Source: an uncultured Oscillospiraceae bacterium (GTDB lineage Bacteria > Bacillota > Clostridia > Oscillospirales > Oscillospiraceae). From it: a DNA stretch of 10,594 bases. Numbering within the stretch: the stretch's first letter is position 1; the number at the start of each line of letters is the position of its first letter. The stretch is from contig CAJLCG010000079.1 in NCBI GenBank assembly GCA_905205085.1, positions 1 to 10,594 on the forward strand, read 5' to 3'. The notes under the pieces are model-generated. The model saw only the letters and a program-made list of their open reading frames with translations, was not told where the DNA came from and did no database searches. The translations under genes were made by a program, and so were the position numbers. This document shows, piece after piece, positions 6,116-10,594 of this stretch.

Positions 6116-6773
6116 TCTGGACGGAACCCTGCTGGACTCCAACGGGGTGTGGCTGGACATCGATGTGGAGTTTTTGGGGCGGCAGGGGATCTCCCCCGTG
6201 CCCGCCGACTACACCGACTATGTGGCCCACCACAGCGCCCCCGACGCTGCCCGCTATACCAAGGACCGCTTTGGGCTGCCCCACAGCCCCCAGGAGATTT
6301 TAGACGCCTGGATGGAGCTGGCCCGGGAGGCCTACGCCCACACCCTGCCCCTGAAGCCGGGCGCAAAAGAATTTTTACTGCGCTGCCACCAGGCGGGGGA
6401 GCGGATGGCGGTGCTCACCTCCTGCATGCCGCCCCTGTGTCAGGCGGCTCTGGAGCGCCACGGCCTGCTGCCCCTGCTGGAGCGGGTCATCACCACCAAG
6501 GAGCTGGGGCTGGAGAAGCGATCCCCCGATCTCTACCGCCGTGCGGCGGAGGAGATGGGGGTGGCCTGCGGAGAATGCCTCCTCTTTGAGGACGCGCCGG
6601 ATTATTGTGCCGCCGCCCGTCAGGCGGGCTGGACCGTGGCAGGAGTCCGTGACCCGCTGTTTCAGGAGCGGGAAGAAGAACTGAAAGCGGTGTGCCACCA
6701 TTGGGTAAAGACCTTTCAGGCCCTGCCTGGGGAGCTGGAGGAGCGAATCTTTCAAGGAGATAAGAAGCAATGA
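6102..6773 (+). CDS. HAD-superfamily hydrolase (phosphoglycolate phosphatase/beta-PGM-like), 223 aa
   Basis: This is a HAD phosphatase with a helical cap (subfamily I). Motif I is DLDGT with D5 and D7 at the very N-terminus. Motif II is in VLTSC (T106/S107). Motif III is K139 in GLEKRSPDLY, and motif IV is FEDAPDYCAAA (E163, D164, D167). The cap occupies about residues 15-80. The likely reaction is removal of phosphate from a small phosphometabolite; phosphoglycolate produced by DNA damage is one attractive substrate given the upstream glycosylase, but sequence alone does not show it. Two ATGs are possible, 6096 and 6102. The second is preferred because GGAGGAGG at 6088-6095 then has normal spacing and because the protein then starts with MLFFDLDGT. 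It overlaps the glycosylase gene by 14 bases and the next gene by 4 (ATGA). Confidence 0.9.
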   Translation: MLFFDLDGTLLDSNGVWLDIDVEFLGRQGISPVPADYTDYVAHHSAPDAARYTKDRFGLPHSPQEILDAWMELAREAYAHTLPLKPGAKEFLLRCHQAGERMAVLTSCMPPLCQAALERHGLLPLLERVITTKELGLEKRSPDLYRRAAEEMGVACGECLLFEDAPDYCAAARQAGWTVAGVRDPLFQEREEELKAVCHHWVKTFQALPGELEERIFQGDKKQ

Positions 6774-7564
6774 TAAAATTGATCGTCAGTGATATTGATG
6801 GAACGCTGCTGCCCTACGGGCAGACCGAGCTGCGGCCCAGTCTGTTTTCCGTGATTGGAGAGCTGCGGAAGCGGGGTGTGATCTTCTGTCCCGCCTCCGG
6901 GCGGCAATTTCACTCCCTGCGGGGTCTGTTTGCCCCGGTGCAGGACGAGCTGACCTACCTGTGTGAAAACGGGGCCATTCTCTATGGCGCAGGCCGGGAG
7001 GAGGATGCCCCGGTGCTGGGTAAGACCTGTATGCCCCGGGAGGCATCCCTGGACCTGGCGGAGGACATCCTGGCCCTGCCGTACTGCCAGCTGCTGGTGT
7101 CGGGGGCCAATGTAAGCTACGTGTGTGGGTGCACGCCCAAGTATGTATCCATGCTGCGGGACGAAAAGGGCAACCGAGTCCAAATCCTGGAGCATCCCAG
7201 AGAAATCCAGGAGGACATTTTGAAGGTGTCAGCCTACTGCCCCGGGGGGACCAAGGAGCCCGCCCAGGCCCTGGGTCCCCGGTGGGGAGAGATGCTGCAC
7301 ATGGCGGCGGCAGGCCCTGACTGGCTGGACTTCACCCTGGCGGACAAGGGCACCGGTCTGGAGCAGCTGTGCCGGGCGCTGGGAGTTTCGCCGGAGGAGA
7401 CGGTGGCCTTTGGGGACAACTGGAACGATGCGGCCATGCTTCGCCGGGCCGGCCGGGGCTATCTGATGGAGCAGGCCGACCCGGAGCTGGGCAAGCAGTT
7501 CCCTCTGCGCTGCGGCGATGTGGAGGAGCGCCTGCGTGCCTTTTTAGCCGGAGAAACGCTGTAA
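6770..7564 (+). CDS. Cof-type HAD-IIB phosphatase, 264 aa
   Basis: This HAD-superfamily phosphatase has a C2B cap (Cof/YidA type), acting on sugar phosphates, nucleotides or similar small molecules. Motif I is SDIDGTLL (D8, D10), motif II CPASGR (S43), motif III K193 in ADKGTGL, and motif IV FGDNWNDAAML (D216, N219, D220). The segment between about 83 and 185 is the alpha/beta cap. Length is usual for the family. The ATG overlaps the previous stop codon as ATGA, and AAGGAGA precedes it, so the two phosphatases are translationally coupled in the glycosylase operon. A terminator follows. Substrate cannot be named: Cof proteins are broadly promiscuous and the sequence has no diagnostic cap motif that I recognise. 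Confidence 0.92.
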   Translation: MIKLIVSDIDGTLLPYGQTELRPSLFSVIGELRKRGVIFCPASGRQFHSLRGLFAPVQDELTYLCENGAILYGAGREEDAPVLGKTCMPREASLDLAEDILALPYCQLLVSGANVSYVCGCTPKYVSMLRDEKGNRVQILEHPREIQEDILKVSAYCPGGTKEPAQALGPRWGEMLHMAAAGPDWLDFTLADKGTGLEQLCRALGVSPEETVAFGDNWNDAAMLRRAGRGYLMEQADPELGKQFPLRCGDVEERLRAFLAGETL

Positions 7565-7567
7565 GTA

Positions 7568-7613
7568 AAACCGCGCTGGGAGCCAGACCGAGATCTGGAA
7601 CCAAGCGCGGTTT
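7568..7613. terminator. Bidirectional intrinsic terminator between the cof-type and ANTAR genes
   Basis: A 10-bp stem, AAACCGCGCT with AGCGCGGTTT (7568-7577/7604-7613), encloses a second stem, CCAGA with TCTGG (7583-7587/7594-7598). Plus-strand transcripts run into TTTCTT and minus-strand transcripts into TTTTACTT. It lies 3 bases past one stop codon and 1 base from the other, so it probably serves both convergent operons. Confidence 0.85.
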
Positions 7614-7614
7614 C

Positions 7615-8238
7615 TTATGGAGAGGAAAATGGATTATCCCCCGGCGGAGTTTGCCCACCGTAGGTCTTAATGATGTCCTGGGCCACCTCCCGCTTGGAGA
7701 CGCGGGTATCCATGGACTGCTTTTCGATGTACCGGTGGGCCTGGGCCTCTGTCATATTGAGACACTGGATGAGCAGCCACTTGGCCCGGTTCACCAGGCG
7801 GATCTCCTCCATGCGCTCTTCCACCGACTGCTGCTTGGCCTCCAGCTTGCGCAGCCGCTCCCGCAGGGCGCATAACACTCGGAGAGAGTGGGTGATCATG
7901 GGCAGAGAGGTGGGTTTAGACAGGGTGAGCACGCCGTGGGGAGTGACCTTGGAGTACACGTCGTTGTAGAGGGCACTCTTTACACACAGCAGAACTCCGG
8001 CGTGGCTGGTGCTGCACACGTCAATGGCCAGGCGCATGCCAAAGTCATCCTGGAGGGGGGCGTTGATGAGGACGATATCATATTCCTTGTCCAGCAGTGC
8101 CCGGCGGGCCTCGCCGCAGCTGGTTACCATGTTGACGGGCCAGAAATCATTGCGGGGGAGCAGGTCGGAGACGGTGCGGTCAAAGGCGGCTGAGGCCGAG
8201 ACTACCAGTACGCTGTACGTGCGTTCCTGGAATACCAT
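7615..8238 (-). CDS. ANTAR-domain RNA-binding antiterminator with degenerate receiver domain, 207 aa
   Basis: The protein has an N-terminal response-regulator-like domain (about 8-118), a helical linker (about 120-148) and a C-terminal ANTAR domain (about 140-193). The ANTAR three-helix core is visible as NRAKWLLIQCLNMTEAQAHR followed by YIEKQSMDTRVSKREVA. ANTAR domains bind paired hexaloop RNA hairpins and prevent terminator formation. The receiver is unusual: where the phosphorylated Asp is expected there is N59 (VLINAPL), and the N-terminal acidic pair is replaced by SAS (14-16), while the conserved K108 (SKP) remains. Phosphorylation is therefore unlikely to be its signal. GGAGGA precedes the ATG and the gene starts 27 bases after glnA, so the two are co-transcribed. 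Clostridia commonly place such regulators beside glnA. A likely target is the glnA leader itself. Confidence 0.92.
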   Translation of the reverse strand: MVFQERTYSVLVVSASAAFDRTVSDLLPRNDFWPVNMVTSCGEARRALLDKEYDIVLINAPLQDDFGMRLAIDVCSTSHAGVLLCVKSALYNDVYSKVTPHGVLTLSKPTSLPMITHSLRVLCALRERLRKLEAKQQSVEERMEEIRLVNRAKWLLIQCLNMTEAQAHRYIEKQSMDTRVSKREVAQDIIKTYGGQTPPGDNPFSSP

Positions 8239-8265
8239 AACATCTCCTCCTTCTCCAAACAGATA

Positions 8266-9483
8266 TCAGCCTCTCCGGCGGCAGTAGGCAGCCACCACCG
8301 AGGGGGGCAGGTGCTGGGTGACAAATTTGCTCTCCCAGGCGGCGCTCATGGCTTCCTCCAGACAGGTGGGCAGGCGGCGGTAGCGGGAGAGAATACCGGC
8401 GGGTGCGGTGTAGAGGTTAAAGTCGGCAGGGGCGGGGAGAGTGAGTCCCTGCTTGATGCCGTACAGTCCTGCGTGGATGAGCAGGGCAAAAGCCAGATAG
8501 GGGTTGGCCGAGGGGTCGGCGGAGCGCAGCTCCGCCCGCCGGAACTCACCAACGGCAGCTGGAATGCGGATGAGTTGGGAGCGGTTTTCCGACGACCAGG
8601 TGATATAGCCCGGGGCCTTGCTGCTGCCCAGACGCAGGTAGGAGTTGGCGGTGGGGTTCAAAAAAGCGGTGAGGGGGTAGGCCTGGTCCAGTAGTCCGGC
8701 GATGACATGGGGCAGGGGATCGGTGCCCTCCGGCCCCTTGACGGAGAAGTTGATGTGCAGGCCGCTGCCTGCACGGTTGCTCAAGGGTTTGGGGGAGAAG
8801 TCGGCCCACAGCCCGTTGCGGGCGGCCACCGTCTTGACGATGGAGCAGAAGGTGACCGCATTGTCGGCGGCGGTGAGGGGGTCGGAGTAGCGGAAATCGA
8901 TCTCGTTCTGGCCCGGTCCCTCCTCGTGGTGAGAGCACTCGGGCTGGATGCCCATCTGCTCCAGGATCATACAGATCTCCCGGCGGATGTTTTCCCCCTT
9001 GTCCTCGGGGGCTACGTCCATGTAGCCCGCCTGATCGTAGGGCTCCGTCGTGGGATTGCCCGCCTCGTCGGTTTGGAAGAGATAAAACTCCATCTCGGAG
9101 CCAAAGGCAAAGGCGTAGCCCTCCTGGGCGGCGCGGGCCACCGCCTTTTTCAGCAGTCCCCGGGTGTCTGAGTCCAGAGGTGTGCCATCCGGGTGGGTGA
9201 CGTCGCAGAACATGCGCACCACCCGGCCGTTTTCCGGCCGCCAGGGCAGAGAGATAAGGGTGGCCGGGTCGGGGTGAAGGAACAGATCGGAGCGGACCTC
9301 GCCGCCAAAGCCGGCAATGGCCGAGGCGTCAAAGGCCACGCCGTAGGTGAATGCCCGCTGAAGCTGGCTGGGCATGATGGTGATATTTTTTTGTTTGCCG
9401 TACACGTCGCAGAAGGCCAGGCGAATGAACTTCACGTCCTCTTCCTGGACAAACTGGATGACCTCTTCCGGGGAATATTTCAT
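8266..9483 (-). CDS. glnA: Type I glutamine synthetase, short divergent form, 405 aa
   Basis: GlnA-type enzymes make glutamine from glutamate, ammonia and ATP. The protein has the beta-grasp N-terminus (about 1-95) and the catalytic domain. Metal and substrate residues are present: GSEMEF (E130, E132), SHHEEGPGQNEIDF (E187, E194), GSGLHIN (H243), NRSQLIRIP (R301, R306) and RRAELRSADPSANPY (E318, R320). Two features are odd. The flap motif that normally reads EAP reads KAP here (K289), at the position of catalytic Glu327. The protein also ends about 40 residues early, lacking the usual final helices. The start at 9483 has GGGAGG 10 bases upstream. The open frame reaches 9723, but that part is promoter and attenuator leader. 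It may be a genuine glutamine synthetase or a glutamate-amine ligase-like paralogue. Confidence 0.88.
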   Translation of the reverse strand: MKYSPEEVIQFVQEEDVKFIRLAFCDVYGKQKNITIMPSQLQRAFTYGVAFDASAIAGFGGEVRSDLFLHPDPATLISLPWRPENGRVVRMFCDVTHPDGTPLDSDTRGLLKKAVARAAQEGYAFAFGSEMEFYLFQTDEAGNPTTEPYDQAGYMDVAPEDKGENIRREICMILEQMGIQPECSHHEEGPGQNEIDFRYSDPLTAADNAVTFCSIVKTVAARNGLWADFSPKPLSNRAGSGLHINFSVKGPEGTDPLPHVIAGLLDQAYPLTAFLNPTANSYLRLGSSKAPGYITWSSENRSQLIRIPAAVGEFRRAELRSADPSANPYLAFALLIHAGLYGIKQGLTLPAPADFNLYTAPAGILSRYRRLPTCLEEAMSAAWESKFVTQHLPPSVVAAYCRRRG

Positions 9484-9531
9484 GGCGCGTATGCCTCCCT
9501 TGTGGGCGGGAATCAAATCCCGGGATGAAAT

Positions 9532-9583
9532 AAAAAAGGGACGTTCCGGGGGAAAAAGGGGACACTTCTCCCAGGGAACATCC
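9532..9583 (-). terminator. Leader terminator (attenuator) in front of glnA
   Basis: On the minus strand, 9583-9565 pairs with 9557-9539: 9 bp including GGATGTTCC with GGAACGTCC, a 2x2 internal mismatch, then 8 bp GGGAGAAG with TTTTTCCC. There are three G-U pairs in all and a 7-base loop. One C and six T follow (9537-9532). It lies between the glnA promoter and the glnA start, so it would stop transcription before the gene unless disrupted. Confidence 0.75.
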
Positions 9584-9589
9584 TTGTTC
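9559..9589 (-). promoter_or_regulatory. Candidate ANTAR antiterminator dual hairpin in the glnA leader
   Basis: Hairpin 1 is GAAC-AAGGAT-GTTC (9589-9576), a hexaloop with A at position 1 and G at position 4, as in known ANTAR targets. Hairpin 2 is GGGA-GAAGTG-TCCC (9572-9559), also a hexaloop with G at position 4 but G rather than A at position 1. Both use bases needed for the glnA leader terminator, so dual hairpin and terminator are mutually exclusive. The stems are only 4 bp, so binding protein would be needed for stability. Confidence 0.55.
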
Positions 9590-9598
9590 ATGGTAGAT

Positions 9599-9627
9599 AA
9601 AATACTACATCCGGCAAAGATTGTCAA
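9599..9627 (-). promoter_or_regulatory. Promoter of glnA-ANTAR operon
   Basis: On the minus strand, a perfect TTGACA (9622-9627) and TATTTT (9599-9604) are 17 bases apart. Predicted transcription start is near 9592, leaving a leader of about 109 bases before the glnA start. A perfect 13-base palindrome, AGATTGTCAATCT (9618-9630), covers the -35. Confidence 0.72.
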
Positions 9628-9685
9628 TCTGCTGTTTTGGAAAAACACGGGGGATGAAAGCCGGAAATTTTTTGTGATTCCGCCC

Positions 9686-9715
9686 TTGACAATGGGGAGG
9701 GGCGGAGGGTATAGT
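9686..9715 (+). promoter_or_regulatory. Promoter of the type III glutamine synthetase gene
   Basis: A perfect TTGACA (9686-9691) and TATAGT (9710-9715) are separated by 18 bases. Predicted transcription start is about 9722, so the leader is about 80 bases and begins just before a strong terminator hairpin. Confidence 0.75.
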
Positions 9716-9726
9716 ATGCCCATAAA

Positions 9727-9776
9727 AAGACGACGGCGTCTTGGAAGTGAAATTCCAGGGCGCCGTCGCCTTTTTT
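9727..9776 (+). terminator. Leader terminator (attenuator) with competing hairpin in front of glnN
   Basis: A 16-bp uninterrupted stem (9731-9746 with 9753-9768, two G-U pairs) closes a 6-base loop, GTGAAA, and is followed by CC and six T (9771-9776). It lies between the promoter and the ribosome site of the gene, so it is an attenuator rather than an end-of-gene signal. A competing hairpin, AAGACG-ACGG-CGTCTT (9727-9732/9737-9742), would open the lower half of the terminator stem and leave the upper half as a second small hairpin. Confidence 0.78.
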
Positions 9777-9800
9777 ACATTTTTGAAAGAGGTGAGTCAC

Positions 9801-10594
9801 ATGATGACCGTACCGGAGTATTTTGGATGCAAGGCCTTTGACGACCGCGTGATGAAGGCCAGACTGTCCCAGCCGGTGTATGAATCGCTGCGCAAAACCA
9901 TGGACGAGGGGGCCAAGCTCAATCTGTCCGTGGCGAATGCGGTGGCCCAGGCCATGAAGGACTGGGCCGTGGAACAGGGAGCTACCCATTTTACTCATTG
10001 GTTCCAGCCCATGACCGGGATCACGGCGGAGAAGCACGACAGCTTCATCAGCCCGGCCCCCGACGGGCGGGTCATTATGGAGTTTTCCGGTAAGGAGCTG
10101 ATCAAAGGCGAGCCCGACGCCTCCTCCTTCCCCTCCGGCGGCCTGCGGGCCACCTTTGAGGCCCGGGGCTACACCGCCTGGGACCCCACATCCTACGCCT
10201 TTATCAAGGACGATACCCTGTGCATTCCCACCGCCTTCTGTTCCTACGGAGGCGAGGCGCTGGACAAGAAGACCCCGCTGCTGCGCTCCATGCAGGCCCT
10301 CAACAAGCAGGCCCTGCGGGTGCTGAAGCTGATGGGCAACGACACGGTAAAGTATGTGCGTACCTGTGTGGGACCCGAACAGGAATATTTTCTGGTGGAT
10401 AAGGCCCTGTATGACCGCCGCCCCGACCTCATCTATACTGGCCGTACCCTGTTCGGTGCCCGTCCGCCCAAGGGACAGGAACTGGACGACCACTACTTCG
10501 GCTCCATCAAGCCCCGGGTAGCTGCCTACATGAAGGAGCTGGACGAGGAGCTGTGGAAGCTGGGCATTCTGGCTAAGACGGAGCACAACGAGGT
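9801..10594 (+). CDS. glnN: Type III glutamine synthetase, N-terminal part (3' end outside window)
   Basis: GSIII is the large dodecameric glutamine synthetase (about 700 aa) of anaerobes such as Bacteroides and Clostridia. The 264 codons seen match its N-terminal part closely. Motifs are MTVPEYFG at the start, a [20 protein letters not shown] block (about 55-74), [39 protein letters not shown], the AWDPTS stretch, [10 protein letters not shown] with the metal-binding Glu residues, and [12 protein letters not shown]. No frameshift is visible. Two adjacent ATGs (9801 and 9804) are possible after AGAGGTG at 9788-9794; 9801 is chosen but either fits. The gene is divergent from a type I glutamine synthetase and has its own promoter and leader terminator, pointing to nitrogen-dependent attenuation. 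It has the full family motif set in the part visible, unlike the unusual GlnA next to it. Confidence 0.95.
   Translation, partial: MMTVPEYFGCKAFDDRVMKARLSQPVYESLRKTMDEGAKLNLSVANAVAQAMKDWAVEQGATHFTHWFQPMTGITAEKHDSFISPAPDGRVIMEFSGKELIKGEPDASSFPSGGLRATFEARGYTAWDPTSYAFIKDDTLCIPTAFCSYGGEALDKKTPLLRSMQALNKQALRVLKLMGNDTVKYVRTCVGPEQEYFLVDKALYDRRPDLIYTGRTLFGARPPKGQELDDHYFGSIKPRVAAYMKELDEELWKLGILAKTEHNE

Larger units (their letters stand above)
9484..9800. other. Divergent regulatory region between glnA and the type III glutamine synthetase gene
   Basis: These 317 bases hold no credible gene. They contain, from left to right, the glnA ribosome site and a small 5-bp hairpin (9507-9522), the glnA attenuator (9532-9589), the glnA promoter (9599-9627) with an overlapping palindrome, about 58 bases between the two -35 elements, the glnN promoter (9686-9715), its attenuator (9727-9776) and its ribosome site (9788-9794). 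Confidence 0.85.

Noticed and set aside
5408..6160. 250-codon minus-strand ORF opposite the DNA glycosylase
   Set aside because: It runs antisense through the glycosylase motifs, its promoter and the LexA-type box, with no family features of its own.
9576..9589. GAAC-N6-GTTC as another LexA box in front of glnA
   Set aside because: The spacing is 6, not 4, bases. The element is better explained as the first leader hairpin.
9662..9682. CGGAA-N11-TTCCG inverted repeat upstream of the glnN promoter
   Set aside because: Five-base arms with a long spacer are common by chance and match no regulator site I know.
9484..9723. N-terminal extension of glnA (80 more codons, including a possible ATG at 9591)
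   Set aside because: The stretch holds a good promoter, a leader terminator and the ribosome site for 9483. The added residues do not resemble glutamine synthetase, and the predicted transcription start lies at about the 9591 codon.
9716..9841. Small ORF of about 41 codons over the glnN leader
   Set aside because: Its ATG lies before the predicted transcription start, it has no ribosome site, and its Arg-rich peptide simply reads through the terminator stem and into glnN out of frame.

Overview
The window is GC-rich, gene-dense DNA with Firmicutes-type signals: strong GGAGG ribosome sites, sigma-A-like promoters and many intrinsic terminators. A type III glutamine synthetase, an ANTAR regulator beside glnA, and a radical SAM/DUF4130 gene pair all fit a gut Clostridia genome. 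My best guess is Oscillospiraceae-like (the Flavonifractor/Intestinimonas type); this is inference from gene content, not a database match.

Layout. (1) 1-922 (+): the 3' end of a GtrB/DPM1-like membrane glycosyltransferase and a gtrA-type flippase gene, overlapping, closed by a terminator. (2) 981-3019 (-): a two-gene operon of a DUF4130 protein and a radical SAM protein with a C-terminal helix-hairpin-helix, a pair generally predicted to act on DNA. (3) 3151-4422 (-): an MscS-type channel and a DtxR/MntR-family metal-responsive repressor. (4) 4491-5411 (-): an EamA/DMT permease. (5) 5504-7564 (+): a tightly coupled operon of 3-methyladenine DNA glycosylase and two HAD phosphatases. (6) 7615-9483 (-): a short type I glutamine synthetase gene followed by an ANTAR RNA-binding regulator gene. 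(7) 9801-end (+): the start of a type III glutamine synthetase, divergent from glnA.

Two themes stand out. The first is DNA repair. The glycosylase promoter carries a near-perfect Bacillus-type LexA (SOS) box. The radical SAM promoter, 2.4 kb away, carries a box with one core mismatch in a similar position just past its -10. The radical SAM protein also ends in QLSLF, which fits the bacterial sliding-clamp-binding pentapeptide. Together these suggest a damage-inducible, clamp-recruited role for a pair whose function is not established.

The second is nitrogen control by transcription attenuation. Both divergent glutamine synthetase genes have a promoter followed at once by a leader that can fold a strong intrinsic terminator. 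In the glnA leader the terminator competes with two small hexaloop hairpins, the arrangement expected for an ANTAR antiterminator target, and the ANTAR gene lies just downstream of glnA. The ANTAR protein's receiver domain lacks the phospho-accepting aspartate, so its input signal is probably not ordinary phosphorylation. The type I synthetase is itself unusual: it is short and has Lys where the flap glutamate is expected.

No rRNA, tRNA, CRISPR array, insertion sequence or attachment site was seen. The only gene-free stretch over 300 bases is 9484-9800, the divergent regulatory region.
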